Source of the DNA: Phycobacter azelaicus
GTDB taxonomy: Bacteria > Pseudomonadota > Alphaproteobacteria > Rhodobacterales > Rhodobacteraceae
DNA: 64,000 nucleotides
Assembly (NCBI RefSeq): GCF_014884385.1
Contig: NZ_WKFH01000003.1
Coordinates: 2,574,001-2,638,000 of the forward strand
Direction: 5' to 3'
The translations under genes and the position numbers were made by a program. Positions 34,494 through 43,910 of the stretch are shown here, one piece after another; positions within the stretch are counted from its first letter, which is position 1; every line of letters starts with the position of its first letter. The notes beneath the pieces are model-generated. The model ran no database searches and was not told the DNA's origin. It saw only the letters and a program-made list of their open reading frames with translations.

Positions 34494-36539
34494 ATGTTTG
34501 ATAAGATCCTGATCGCCAACCGGGGCGAGATCGCCTGCCGCGTTATCAAGACCGCGCGCAAGATGGGCATCAAGACGGTTGCCATCTATTCCGACGCGGA
34601 CAAGCAGGCGCTGCATGTACAGATGGCAGATGAAGCCGTGCACATTGGCCCGCCGCCTGCGAACCAGTCTTATATCGTGATCGACAAGGTCATGGATGCC
34701 ATTCGTCAAAGCGGCGCACAGGCTGTGCATCCGGGCTATGGCTTCCTGTCCGAAAACGCCAAATTCGCCGAGGCGCTCGCCGCCGAGGGCGTCGCTTTTG
34801 TCGGCCCCCCCGTTGGTGCCATCGAAAGCATGGGTGACAAGATCACATCCAAGAAGATCGCTCAGGACGCCAATGTCAGCACCGTGCCTGGCTACATGGG
34901 GCTGATTGAAGACGCCGACGAAGCGGTGAAGATCAGTCAGGAAATCGGCTATCCGGTGATGATCAAGGCCTCTGCCGGGGGCGGCGGCAAAGGCATGAGG
35001 ATTGCCTGGAACGACGAGGAAGCCCGCGAAGGCTTCCAGTCTTCCAAGAACGAAGCAGCAAGCTCTTTCGGGGATGACCGGATCTTCATTGAGAAATTCG
35101 TGACCCAGCCCCGCCACATCGAAATTCAGGTGCTCTGCGACACCCACGGCAATGGCATTTATCTGGGTGAGCGGGAATGCTCGATCCAGCGCCGGAACCA
35201 GAAAGTGGTCGAAGAGGCGCCGTCGCCCTTCCTGGATGAGGCCACCCGCAAGGCGATGGGTGAGCAGGCCGTGGCACTGGCCAAGGCGGTGGGCTATGCC
35301 TCTGCCGGGACTGTGGAGTTCATCGTCGATGGCGACAAGAACTTCTACTTCCTGGAAATGAACACCCGCCTGCAGGTGGAACACCCAGTGACCGAGCTGA
35401 TCACTGGCGTTGACCTGGTGGAGCAGATGATCCGCGTTGCCGGTGGCGAGCCGCTGAGCATCACTCAGGACGACGTGAAACTGACGGGCTGGGCTATTGA
35501 AAACCGTCTTTACGCCGAAGATCCCTATCGCAACTTCCTGCCTTCCATCGGTCGGCTGACCCGCTACCGCCCGCCGGCAGAGCAGGCCTCTGGTCCGCTT
35601 TTGGAGAACGGAAAATGGCAGGGCGATGCGCCCGAAGGCGCGGTTGCGGTCCGCAATGACACCGGCGTCTACGAGGGCGGCGAGATCTCGATGTATTATG
35701 ATCCCATGATCGCCAAGCTCTGCACCTGGGCGCCGACCCGCGATGCAGCGATTGCCGCCATGCGCGATGCGCTGGATGGGTTCGAGGTCGAGGGCATCGG
35801 TCACAACCTGCCGTTCCTGTCGGCTGTGATGGATCACCCGAAGTTCGTCAGTGGTGACATGACCACCGCCTTTATTGCCGAGGAATACCCGGATGGCTTT
35901 GAAGGGGTAGAACTGCCCGAAGGGGAGCTGCGCCGTATTGCGGCGGCCACTGCCGCGATGCACCGTGTGGCCGAAATCCGCCGCACCCGCGTGTCGGGCC
36001 GCATGGATAACCACGAACGCAAAGTAGGTACCGATTGGGTTGTAACCTTGCAGGGGGAGTCTTTTGACGTGGTGATCGATGCCGATCACGATGGCTCCAC
36101 TGTTCGCTTTGCCGATGGCGCGGCCATCCGCGTGGCTTCGGACTGGACGCCGGGCGATCAGCTGGCGCGTGTTTCTACCGATGATGACATGCTGGTTCTT
36201 AAAGTGGGCAAAATCTCGGGCGGTTTCCGCATTCGCAGCCGCGGCGCCGACCTGAAGGTGCATGTGCGCACGCCCCGTCAGGCCGAACTGGCCCGCAAGA
36301 TGCCCGAGAAACTGCCGCCGGATACCTCGAAACTGCTGCTGTGCCCGATGCCCGGTCTGATCGTGAAGGTCGATGTTGAAGTCGGGCAAGAGGTGCAGGA
36401 AGGTCAGGCGCTTTGCACCGTGGAGGCGATGAAGATGGAAAACATTCTGCGCGCCGAGAAGAAGGGCGTGGTCTCCAAGATCAATGCCAGCGCGGGCGAC
36501 AGCCTTGCGGTTGACGATGTAATCATGGAGTTCGAATAA
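34494..36539 (+). CDS. pccA: Propionyl-CoA carboxylase alpha subunit (biotin carboxylase and carrier)
   Basis: A 681-residue protein: biotin carboxylase N-domain (F-D-K-I-L-I-A-N-R-G-E-I-A-C-R at the start), ATP-grasp with K-A-S-A-G-G-G-G-K-G-M near residue 160, carboxylase C-domain with the conserved M-N-T-R-L-Q-V-E-H, a BT linker domain, and a C-terminal biotinyl domain with A-M-K-M near residue 645. It forms the holoenzyme with PccB. The ATG at 34494 with AAGGGA is the family start; the frame is open further upstream by chance. Confidence 0.96.
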   Translation: MFDKILIANRGEIACRVIKTARKMGIKTVAIYSDADKQALHVQMADEAVHIGPPPANQSYIVIDKVMDAIRQSGAQAVHPGYGFLSENAKFAEALAAEGVAFVGPPVGAIESMGDKITSKKIAQDANVSTVPGYMGLIEDADEAVKISQEIGYPVMIKASAGGGGKGMRIAWNDEEAREGFQSSKNEAASSFGDDRIFIEKFVTQPRHIEIQVLCDTHGNGIYLGERECSIQRRNQKVVEEAPSPFLDEATRKAMGEQAVALAKAVGYASAGTVEFIVDGDKNFYFLEMNTRLQVEHPVTELITGVDLVEQMIRVAGGEPLSITQDDVKLTGWAIENRLYAEDPYRNFLPSIGRLTRYRPPAEQASGPLLENGKWQGDAPEGAVAVRNDTGVYEGGEISMYYDPMIAKLCTWAPTRDAAIAAMRDALDGFEVEGIGHNLPFLSAVMDHPKFVSGDMTTAFIAEEYPDGFEGVELPEGELRRIAAATAAMHRVAEIRRTRVSGRMDNHERKVGTDWVVTLQGESFDVVIDADHDGSTVRFADGAAIRVASDWTPGDQLARVSTDDDMLVLKVGKISGGFRIRSRGADLKVHVRTPRQAELARKMPEKLPPDTSKLLLCPMPGLIVKVDVEVGQEVQEGQALCTVEAMKMENILRAEKKGVVSKINASAGDSLAVDDVIMEFE

Positions 36540-36545
36540 GGTGAG

Positions 36546-36637
36546 CCAAAGGGCAGCCCATCCACCGGGGGCAACTGCGCCCGGTCTTGATCAGGACAGG
36601 CTTCCTCCTGTCTGTGGGGCTGCCCATGGTCCTTTGG
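36546..36637 (+). ncRNA. Structured element after pccA (three-way-junction fold)
   Basis: Starting 6 nt after the pccA stop, GGGCAGCCC (36551-36559) pairs with GGGCTGCCC (36617-36625), extended by CCAAA (36546-36550) with TTTGG (36633-36637). Inside sit two more hairpins: ACCGGG/CCCGGT (36564-36585) and GACAGG/CCTGTC (36595-36612). It may be a 3'-UTR stability element, a processed small RNA, or a complex terminator; no clear T tract follows. Confidence 0.5.
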
Positions 36638-36796
36638 TTTCTGGAAAATTGCCCAAATGCACCAATTCTTCAGACCTCGGTGCCAAGCTGTTCCAGCGGG
36701 AGACCCGCGCTTCGGGGCTGCATGCTGACCGCATGGCGGCCCGTCCGTGTGGCGCTTCCGTTGCTGTAAGATGTCAAGGGGTTCTGGAGGCAAAGG

Positions 36797-37297
36797 ATGC
36801 GGCGTACTACACTGGGCTTTATTTCAGGGATGCTCCTTCTGTCGGCCTGCGCGCTGGACAAGGAAGAGGAAGTGCGTGCGCATGTGTCACCGTGGGTGAA
36901 ACTGGGCGATACGTATTTCTTCGAGTCCTCGTCAAGCTGCACGGCCGCCGTGTTTCACACGGAAAGTCCGCGCATCAGCTCGCTGGTTTCCAAGGCACGG
37001 TCGGTCTCCACGGGCATGAAGATGTTGTCGGAGGGCAAGCCTGTTGCCTTCGACGTCGGCGGCAAGACACCCAACATGCTGACCGAGGACATCATGTCCC
37101 GCGATCTGCCGCAGGGTATCAGCGTGCTCAACTCGGGCCTTGCAGGGGCAAACTGCATGAGCGAACTGGTCAAGAGCATCTACTATCAGGCGATCATGAA
37201 CCCGCAGTCGCGCTTGATCTTCGACCCCGAAGGAGACGCCATGATCGTTGTGGACCGGCAGGCGGGAGCTCTTATCTATGTCCGCGGCAACGGCTAG
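36797..37297 (+). CDS. Hypothetical lipoprotein downstream of pccA
   Basis: A 166-residue protein with a lipoprotein signal (L-S-A-C, Cys18) and GGAGG before its ATG. The mature part is mixed alpha/beta with three further cysteines and no recognised family. It lies 257 bp after pccA behind the structured element and converges on the DUF4174 gene with a 4-bp gap. Function unknown. Confidence 0.75.
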   Translation: MRRTTLGFISGMLLLSACALDKEEEVRAHVSPWVKLGDTYFFESSSSCTAAVFHTESPRISSLVSKARSVSTGMKMLSEGKPVAFDVGGKTPNMLTEDIMSRDLPQGISVLNSGLAGANCMSELVKSIYYQAIMNPQSRLIFDPEGDAMIVVDRQAGALIYVRGNG

Positions 37298-37301
37298 GAG
37301 G

Positions 37302-37745
37302 TCAGCTGCCGCGCCGTTCTTCCACTTCGCGCAGCCGCGAGGGGAACTTGTCAATCGTGCGACTGAGTTCGCGCACGCTCCACGGGTGGGGTTTGCGCAG
37401 TTTAACCCCGCCATCCTTGCCAACCAACACTAGCATGAACCCGCGTGGGCGCAGAGCCTTGCGCAGGTCAGAGCGTTTTGACGGATCGGTGTCGGTGAGC
37501 ACAACGACGTCGCGATCCAGCAGATCCGCCGCGCCGTTCTCCAGTCGCTGCATCTGGTCCTGGAAACGTGGATCCTCTGGGCTGTCGGCGAATATGACGA
37601 CGGGTCTTTTGTGCCAGAGGAATGCGTCAAGGGTGCCGTCGTATTCGGGCAGGACAAGCACCGGTGCGTCTGTTGCCGCGGTATCCTCCGCCAGCGCTGA
37701 CACTGGTAGAAAGGCTGCAAGAACAAGGGCTAGGATTGGTTTCAT
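37302..37745 (-). CDS. Exported DUF4174 protein
   Basis: A 147-residue protein with a signal peptide (1-19, ending A-L-A). The mature part matches DUF4174: L-D-A-F-L-W-H-K-R-P-V-V-I-F-A-D-S near residue 38, then D-R-D-V-V-V-L-T-D-T and a C-terminal V-G-K-D-G-G-V-K-L-R-K segment, a thioredoxin-like alternation without a C-x-x-C. AGGAGAG precedes the ATG at 37745; the open frame further upstream is not coding. Probably periplasmic; role unknown. Confidence 0.82.
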   Translation of the reverse strand: MKPILALVLAAFLPVSALAEDTAATDAPVLVLPEYDGTLDAFLWHKRPVVIFADSPEDPRFQDQMQRLENGAADLLDRDVVVLTDTDPSKRSDLRKALRPRGFMLVLVGKDGGVKLRKPHPWSVRELSRTIDKFPSRLREVEERRGS

Positions 37746-37924
37746 GGTCTCTCCTGTTGCCGGTAATATATGCCGCTCCGGCGCGAATGCGATGGTTGAA
37801 TGCCGGGGAGAACAAAAAAATTCAGCGCGCATTAACCGCTTTGAGAGGGGGCGTGTCGCATGATCCTGTGGTCTCCCTCTGATCGTCCGCCAAGGCGGGC
37901 CCCGTCCAAAGGACTGGAAAAGCG

Positions 37925-38863
37925 ATGCAAGTGATTGTTCATCTGGGTGCCCATCGGTGCGCCACAACCTCGTTTCAGGATTACCTTCGGTTCAATGCGT
38001 CGGCACTGGCTGAGAAGGGACTGGAGGTCTGGGGGCCGGACCGCACACGCCACGGGCTGTATCACGGGATTCTGCCCGAACCATCGGTAACACCCGCGGC
38101 CAAGGGCGCCAAGCGAGCCAAAGGTCGGCTGAAAATGCGCCTTGACCAAAGCTGTTCTGCGGGGGTCAAACAGCTGTTGATCAGCGATGAGAACATGATG
38201 GGCAGCATGCGTGAAAACCTGCGTCTTGGCGGGCTTTATGACGGGATCGGCGAACGGCTGGCCCGGTTTCATGAGGCCTTCGACGGAAGAGTTTCCACAC
38301 TGGCGGTCAATTTGCGTAGCCTTGAAGCCTACTGGACCTCGGTGCTGACCTATGCTGTTGCGCGCGGCCACGGTGTGCCCACCGGGCGACAGCTGGATCG
38401 GCTGCTGGAAAGCACCCGCAGCTGGCGCGATGTGCTGACAGACATCGCCTGCTCCATGCCGGGCGTCGACATTCGTGTGCTGCCGTTTGAAACCTTCGGC
38501 GGGCGACCTGAGGTACAGTTGGAACTCCTGACGGGGCTCAAGGGTCCGCGCGAAAGCGCCCGAATGCGCCATGCCGCCTCGCCCCGGCTGGAAGAGCTGC
38601 GTGCGATGATGTCCACTTCGGCGGCTCGCGCCCTGCCGGACGGAGAAGGGCGCTGGCGCCCCTTTGACGAGGTGCAAACCGCAGCTTTGCGCGAACGCTA
38701 TGCGGATGATCTGATGTGGCTGGCGGCAGGTGCTGATGGGCTGTCCCAGATCCGGCTGATGAATGATCCAGACAAACAGGCGGCGGGAGATAACCCGCTC
38801 CAGAACGACTTGACGAGAGGAAGACCCCATGACGAAGACAGACGATTGGCGGGCTCTGGCTGA
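37925..38863 (+). CDS. Sulfotransferase-like P-loop protein
   Basis: A 312-residue protein whose first residues, [16 protein letters not shown], resemble the PAPS-binding 5'-phosphosulfate loop of prokaryotic sulfotransferases, although the usual lysine of the loop is an arginine. The rest is helical with R-S-L-E-A-Y-W-T-S near residue 137, like the 3'-phosphate segment. No signal peptide. Its last 35 bp overlap the mutase start, so the two are co-transcribed. Acceptor unknown; activity is inferred. Confidence 0.65.
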   Translation: MQVIVHLGAHRCATTSFQDYLRFNASALAEKGLEVWGPDRTRHGLYHGILPEPSVTPAAKGAKRAKGRLKMRLDQSCSAGVKQLLISDENMMGSMRENLRLGGLYDGIGERLARFHEAFDGRVSTLAVNLRSLEAYWTSVLTYAVARGHGVPTGRQLDRLLESTRSWRDVLTDIACSMPGVDIRVLPFETFGGRPEVQLELLTGLKGPRESARMRHAASPRLEELRAMMSTSAARALPDGEGRWRPFDEVQTAALRERYADDLMWLAAGADGLSQIRLMNDPDKQAAGDNPLQNDLTRGRPHDEDRRLAGSG

Positions 38864-40955
38864 AAAAGAGCTGCGTGGACGCCCGCTTGAAGAGCTGACC
38901 TGGCAGACGCTCGAAGGTATCGACGTCAAACCGCTGTATACCGAGGACGACACCAAGGCGCTGCCCCATATGGGGGGCTTGCCAGGCTTTGGCCCCTTCA
39001 CACGCGGCGTGAAGGCCACGATGTACGCAGGCCGTCCCTGGACCATCCGCCAATACGCGGGGTTCTCCACGGCGGAGGAATCCAACGCCTTTTACCGCCG
39101 CAACCTCGCGGCCGGTCAGCAGGGCGTTTCGGTTGCCTTCGACCTTGCGACCCACCGCGGCTATGACAGCGACCATCCGCGCGTTGTTGGCGATGTGGGC
39201 AAGGCAGGTGTGGCCATCGACAGCGTCGAGGACATGAAGATCCTTTTCGACGGCATCCCGCTCGACAAGGTTTCGGTCTCGATGACCATGAACGGCGCGG
39301 TGATCCCAATCCTGGCCAATTTCATCGTTGCAGGCGAAGAGCAGGGCCACGACAAGAGCCTGCTGGCGGGTACCATTCAGAACGACATTCTGAAAGAGTT
39401 CATGGTGCGCAACACCTATATATACCCGCCTGAACCGTCGATGCGGATCATCTCGGACATCATCGAGTACACTTCCAACGAGATGCCCAAGTTCAACTCC
39501 ATTTCGATTTCCGGCTACCACATGCAGGAAGCGGGCGCGAACCTGGTGCAGGAGCTGGCCTATACCCTGGCAGACGGGCGCGAATATGTGCGTGCGGCTA
39601 TTGATGCAGGCATGGACGTGGACAAATTCGCGGGTCGTTTGTCCTTCTTCTTTGCCATCGGCATGAACTTCTTCATGGAGATCGCCAAGCTGCGCGCGGC
39701 GCGCACCCTTTGGCACCGGGTGATGACCGATTTCGGCGCAAAGAACGATCGGTCTAAAATGCTGCGCACCCACTGCCAGACCTCGGGCGTGTCCCTGCAA
39801 GAGCAGGACCCGTACAACAACGTCATCCGCACCGCCTATGAGGCGATGTCGGCGGTTCTGGGTGGCACGCAAAGTCTGCACACCAATGCGCTGGACGAAG
39901 CCATCGCTCTGCCGACCGATTTCTCGGCCCGCATTGCCCGCAACACCCAGTTGGTGCTGCAGGAAGAAACCGGCGTTACAAACGTGGTCGATCCGCTGGC
40001 GGGCTCCTACTACGTGGAGAGCCTGACCAACGAGCTGATCGAAAAAGCCTGGGCCCTGATGGAAGAGGTCGAGGAGATGGGCGGTATGACCAAGGCCGTC
40101 GCCTCTGGCATGCCCAAGCTGCGCATCGAAGAAAGCGCCGCGCGGCGTCAGGCAATGATCGACCGCGGCGAAGAGGTGATCGTCGGCGTCAACAAATACC
40201 GCAAGGACAAAGAGGACCCGATCGACATCCTGGATGTGGATAACGTTGCTGTGCGCGAAAGCCAGATTGCACGGCTCGAAAAGATCCGCGCGGAGCGGGA
40301 TGATGCAGCCTGCACGGCAGCCCTTGATGAAGTAACCCGCGTGGCCAAAGAAGGCGGCAACCTTCTGGCCGCCGCTGTCGAAGCCGCCCGTGCCCGGGCC
40401 TCGGTTGGAGAGATCAGCATGGCGATGGAAAAGGAATTCGGCCGTCACTCGGCAGAGGTTAAGACCCTGGCGGGCGTCTATGGCGCCGCCTACGAAGGCG
40501 ACGAAGGCTTTGCCGCGATCCAGAAGTCCATAGATGAGTTCGCAACCGAGGAAGGCCGCCGTCCGCGTCTTCTGGTGGTCAAGATGGGCCAGGATGGCCA
40601 CGACCGCGGTGCCAAGGTGATTGCAACGGCCTTTGCCGATATCGGCTTTGACGTGGACGTCGGCCCGCTGTTCCAGACCCCGGACGAAGCGGCGCAGGAC
40701 GCGATCGACAACGATGTGCATGTCGTCGGGATCTCAAGCCAGGCCGCAGGCCACAAGACGCTTGCACCGCAGCTGGTTCAGGCGCTGAAAGAGCAGGGGG
40801 CCGAGGACATCATCGTGATCTGTGGCGGCGTCATTCCGCAGCAGGATTATCAGTTCCTTTATGACAATGGCGTCAAGGCGATCTTTGGCCCCGGCACCAA
40901 TATCCCGGAGGCCGCTCAGGATATCCTGGAGCTGATCCGCAAGGCACGCAGCTGA
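38829..40955 (+). CDS. scpA: Methylmalonyl-CoA mutase
   Basis: A 708-residue adenosylcobalamin enzyme that converts (R)-methylmalonyl-CoA to succinyl-CoA. The N-terminal TIM barrel (residues 30-560) has the R-Q-Y-A-G-F-S substrate segment and S-I-S-G-Y-H; the C-terminal B12 domain has the D-G-H-D-R-G motif near residue 590 with the lower-ligand histidine. It is a single-chain mutase. AGAGGAAG precedes the ATG. Together with PccAB it completes propionyl-CoA assimilation. Confidence 0.95.
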   Translation: MTKTDDWRALAEKELRGRPLEELTWQTLEGIDVKPLYTEDDTKALPHMGGLPGFGPFTRGVKATMYAGRPWTIRQYAGFSTAEESNAFYRRNLAAGQQGVSVAFDLATHRGYDSDHPRVVGDVGKAGVAIDSVEDMKILFDGIPLDKVSVSMTMNGAVIPILANFIVAGEEQGHDKSLLAGTIQNDILKEFMVRNTYIYPPEPSMRIISDIIEYTSNEMPKFNSISISGYHMQEAGANLVQELAYTLADGREYVRAAIDAGMDVDKFAGRLSFFFAIGMNFFMEIAKLRAARTLWHRVMTDFGAKNDRSKMLRTHCQTSGVSLQEQDPYNNVIRTAYEAMSAVLGGTQSLHTNALDEAIALPTDFSARIARNTQLVLQEETGVTNVVDPLAGSYYVESLTNELIEKAWALMEEVEEMGGMTKAVASGMPKLRIEESAARRQAMIDRGEEVIVGVNKYRKDKEDPIDILDVDNVAVRESQIARLEKIRAERDDAACTAALDEVTRVAKEGGNLLAAAVEAARARASVGEISMAMEKEFGRHSAEVKTLAGVYGAAYEGDEGFAAIQKSIDEFATEEGRRPRLLVVKMGQDGHDRGAKVIATAFADIGFDVDVGPLFQTPDEAAQDAIDNDVHVVGISSQAAGHKTLAPQLVQALKEQGAEDIIVICGGVIPQQDYQFLYDNGVKAIFGPGTNIPEAAQDILELIRKARS

Positions 40956-40995
40956 TTATTGACCCGCTGATGGGATGAAACTGTTTTGCAAACTC

Positions 40996-41024
40996 ACCCG
41001 GCGCCTCGACAGCGCCGGGTTTTG
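40996..41024 (+). terminator. Rho-independent terminator after the mutase gene
   Basis: ACCCGGCGC (40996-41004) and GCGCCGGGT (41012-41020) form a 9-bp stem with a 7-nt loop, followed by TTTT. It closes the propionyl-CoA locus. Confidence 0.85.
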
Positions 41025-41119
41025 CTTATGATGACTCGCTGGCGCGGCTCATTGGCTTTGATGTTGTGCCGTTGAGATCTACAGCTAAGGTGCGCCAACA
41101 CGTAAAGGAGAGAAATCCG

Positions 41120-41725
41120 ATGATGGAGCTGGATCACATTGCAGTTGCCGGTGAAACACTGGAGGAGGCAGTCAACCACGTAGAGGCTGCCCTTGGTGTT
41201 CCGTTGCAGGCTGGGGGGCAACATCAGGTCTTTGGCACCCACAATCGGCTCCTCGGGCTGGCTGATGGTCTCTATATGGAGGCCATCGCTATCGACCCGG
41301 ACGCAACGCCCGAACGCAGCCCATGCTGGTTTGACCTCGACAACTTCAGCGGCACGCCGCGCTTGACCAACTGGATTTGCAGAGCGACCGGATTGCCAGC
41401 CCTTTTGGAGAGCCTTCCGAAAGGCGCAGGAGAGCCCGTGGCGTTGACGCGCGGCGATCTGGTTTGGGATATGGCGGTGCCTGCCGATGGCAAGCTGCCG
41501 TTTGACAATCTCTTTCCGGCGCTCATCGAGTGGCACAGTGCCCATCCTGCGCCACGGCTTGATCAGCAGGGCTGCGCGTTGCGCCGACTTGTGATTTCTC
41601 ATCCCGATGCGGCGGACCTGGAAGAGCTGTTGCCGCTCAAGGATGGGCGCCTGGTGTTCGAGACCGGTTCTGCGGAAATGGAGGCCGAATTCGACACGCC
41701 GCATGGGATCCGCGTGCTGCGCTAA
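41120..41725 (+). CDS. VOC/glyoxalase-like domain protein (Glyoxalase_3 type)
   Basis: A 201-residue protein beginning E-L-D-H-I-A-V-A-G-E-T-L-E-E-A-V, typical of VOC metalloenzymes (His as first metal ligand), with a mid-segment G-T-H-N-R-L-L-G-L and an acidic Y-M-E-A-I-A near residue 53. Length and pattern fit the PF13468 Glyoxalase_3 group rather than the roughly 135-residue methylmalonyl-CoA epimerase. AAAGGAGAG precedes the start; a second ATG follows at once. It lies after the mutase terminator. Confidence 0.78.
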   Translation: MMELDHIAVAGETLEEAVNHVEAALGVPLQAGGQHQVFGTHNRLLGLADGLYMEAIAIDPDATPERSPCWFDLDNFSGTPRLTNWICRATGLPALLESLPKGAGEPVALTRGDLVWDMAVPADGKLPFDNLFPALIEWHSAHPAPRLDQQGCALRRLVISHPDAADLEELLPLKDGRLVFETGSAEMEAEFDTPHGIRVLR

Positions 41726-41790
41726 GAAAATTCCGGGCATTTGCGTGCTGCGGCACTGACAGGGGCGCAAAAGGTCAGTAGGGTTACCGC

Positions 41791-42489
41791 ATGTCGTTGT
41801 GGAGCCGTATATCCGACGCGCTGGGCGCGCTGGCCAAGGGGGAAAGCCTTGCGCATGTCTTTGACAAGCTGAGGGCGCCGCCTGAACGCACCGTGGGGTT
41901 TGCCATCGCCGTCATCGCGTTAGGGGCCAAGATGGCCAAGGCAGACGGGCAGGTGACGCGCGATGAGGTCACCGCTTTTCGCGAAGTCTTTCAGATTGCC
42001 CGCGAGGATGAGGCTGGGGCAGCGCGGGTCTTCAACATGGCGCGCACCGATGTGGCGGGCTATCAGGACTATGCCGCTCGCATCCAGCGCATGTTTGCGG
42101 ATGATCCGGCGACGTTGTGCGACTTGATGGAAGGTCTGTTTCACATTGCCATGGCTGATGGTTTCTATCATCCGGGCGAGAATGAATTCCTGGAGGATGT
42201 AAGCCGGATCTTCGGCCAGACTTCGCAGCAGTTTAAAGCCTTGCGTGCACGTTTCGTGACGGATGCGCCGAAGGATCCTTATGCGGTACTGGGGGTGCCT
42301 CCGGATATGCCGCTCGAGGAGATCCGCAAGCACTGGCGGCGCCTTGTGCGGGAAACTCATCCGGATGCCATGATGGCGCGCGGCGTGCCCGAAGAGGCGG
42401 TGCGTCTGGCGGAAAAGCGGATGATAGACGTCAACCGCGCCTGGGACGAGATCAATGGATGCGGGGCCCATGCGGCTGGTCACCTATAA
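41791..42489 (+). CDS. TerB-DnaJ protein (DjlA-like)
   Basis: A 232-residue protein with a TerB-like helical domain (about residues 37-150, with A-K-A-D-G-x-V-T-R-D-E and the repeated M-A-D-G-F-Y-H-P-G-E) and a C-terminal J domain (163-223) with the HPD triad at 190-192. The pairing resembles DjlA, but the N-terminal membrane anchor of enteric DjlA is absent, so it is probably cytosolic. It likely stimulates DnaK for unknown clients. The following gene overlaps its end. Confidence 0.87.
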   Translation: MSLWSRISDALGALAKGESLAHVFDKLRAPPERTVGFAIAVIALGAKMAKADGQVTRDEVTAFREVFQIAREDEAGAARVFNMARTDVAGYQDYAARIQRMFADDPATLCDLMEGLFHIAMADGFYHPGENEFLEDVSRIFGQTSQQFKALRARFVTDAPKDPYAVLGVPPDMPLEEIRKHWRRLVRETHPDAMMARGVPEEAVRLAEKRMIDVNRAWDEINGCGAHAAGHL

Positions 42490-43465
42490 TATCGAGTGGT
42501 TCTCCCACCTCTTTGACCAGAACGACCAGTTGATGCTGGACAACAAACCCTCGGGCCGTCACGGCGTTGATCGCTATACGCAAGGCGTGTCTTTGGCGCA
42601 TGTGTTCCAGACGCTGGATGCGGACGCGGTGATGGTCATAGAGGCGCCGAATACCGGACGGCGCCAGCGCACCGTGCGCGCGCTTGGTGCCTTTGCTGCA
42701 GAGGCCGGACTGCGCACAAGCGAAGTGGTCAGCGGTTTTGCTACTGATACCCATCAGGAAATTGCGCTGATGTATGACCCTGCAGTCCTCAGCGCTGAAC
42801 ACGACCCGCAGGCCAGCGCCGAAGCGCCACGGTTTGACGGCCGTTTCGAGATAGACCTGGATACGGATTCTGTGCCGGAACAGGTGCGGTTCTCCAAGCC
42901 ACCGCTTGAGTTGAAAGTGCTTACACAAGGGGGGACGTCCCTGCGCATCATCGGCGCGCATCTGAAATCCAAGGCGCCCTACGGCGTCGAAGGCCATGAT
43001 GCGATCATTCAACGCGCCATTGAGAATCGTCGCACCCAACTGGCACAGGCGATCTGGCTGCATCGACGTATCTCTGACCATGTTGCGGCAGGGGAGGAAG
43101 TGATCCTGATGGGCGATCTGAACGACGGTCCGGGTCTTGATGAATACGAACGGCTTTTCGGGCAGTCCTCTGTCGAGATTGTAATGGGACAAGAGCTACG
43201 CGACCCGCATGCCCAGATCCTGAGCCAGCCGCGGCCCGGCAGCCCACCCAGTACCGCGCGGTTTTATGACGAAGAGAAGAAACGCTATTTCCGGGCCTGC
43301 CTCGACTACGTTATGATCTCGAAGGGTCTTGAAAGCTGCCATCCGCGCTGGCGGATCTGGCATCCATTCGAGGATGCGGCCTGCTATGCAGACGAGGTGT
43401 TGCGAGAGGCGCTTTTGCTGGCCTCGGACCATTTTCCTGTCAGTCTGGATCTCGACCTGACTTAA
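42470..43465 (+). CDS. Endonuclease/exonuclease/phosphatase-family protein
   Basis: A 331-residue EEP-superfamily hydrolase: T-Y-N-I-E-W-F at the start, a metal-binding glutamate in V-I-E-A-P, H-L-K-S-K near residue 163, G-D-L-N-D near residue 214 and the C-terminal S-D-H-F-P-V. EEP enzymes cleave phosphodiester bonds in nucleic acids, lipids or nucleotides; the substrate cannot be told. An ATG at 42455 would add five residues; both starts lie inside the preceding gene, so the two are coupled. Confidence 0.85.
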   Translation: MRLVTYNIEWFSHLFDQNDQLMLDNKPSGRHGVDRYTQGVSLAHVFQTLDADAVMVIEAPNTGRRQRTVRALGAFAAEAGLRTSEVVSGFATDTHQEIALMYDPAVLSAEHDPQASAEAPRFDGRFEIDLDTDSVPEQVRFSKPPLELKVLTQGGTSLRIIGAHLKSKAPYGVEGHDAIIQRAIENRRTQLAQAIWLHRRISDHVAAGEEVILMGDLNDGPGLDEYERLFGQSSVEIVMGQELRDPHAQILSQPRPGSPPSTARFYDEEKKRYFRACLDYVMISKGLESCHPRWRIWHPFEDAACYADEVLREALLLASDHFPVSLDLDLT

Positions 43466-43496
43466 AATTGCGTTCTGTCACGCCTATATTGCAACC

Positions 43497-43886
43497 ATGA
43501 AACAGTTCGCATGCATAAGCGCCCTTTGCCTGACCTGCCTTGCAGCACCCGTGGCTGCCGAAAAAGCAGAAGACGGCGGCAAGGGATTGATGGAGAAAGG
43601 CGCCGAGATGTTCTGGGAAGGTCTGCGCCAGGAAATGGGACCGGCGCTGGAGGATCTGCAGGCTTTTGCCGAGAGCTTTGCCAGCGAGGTTGGCCCGTCA
43701 ATGCGCGAGTTTCTTGCCCAGATGGGACCGGCACTTGCCGAAATCGCGTCCGAGGTCGAGGATTGGAGCCGCTACGAAATGCCGGAAATCCTCCCAAATG
43801 GTGACATTATCATTCGCAGGAAGCCTGACCCGGCCCCGGAGACGCCCGAGCAGCCAGAACCAAAGGCGGGTGTGACTGACCTCTAG
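43497..43886 (+). CDS. Small exported hypothetical protein
   Basis: A 129-residue protein with a signal peptide (about 1-21, ending V-A-A). The mature part is acidic and helical, with a repeated W-E-G-L-R-Q-E-M-G-P-A-L and E-F-L-A-Q-M-G-P-A-L-A-E-I-A pattern (residues 40-85), and a proline-rich tail (P-D-P-A-P-E-T-P-E-Q-P-E-P). Probably periplasmic; no family recognised. It starts 31 bp after the EEP gene and converges on ppx. Confidence 0.72.
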   Translation: MKQFACISALCLTCLAAPVAAEKAEDGGKGLMEKGAEMFWEGLRQEMGPALEDLQAFAESFASEVGPSMREFLAQMGPALAEIASEVEDWSRYEMPEILPNGDIIIRRKPDPAPETPEQPEPKAGVTDL

Positions 43887-43910
43887 TCCAGCCTCTATCC
43901 GGGCGCGGTC

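Noticed and set aside
36541..37863. 440-codon frame after pccA
   Set aside because: Runs through the structured element, the lipoprotein gene in another frame and the antisense of the DUF4174 gene; low-complexity translation.
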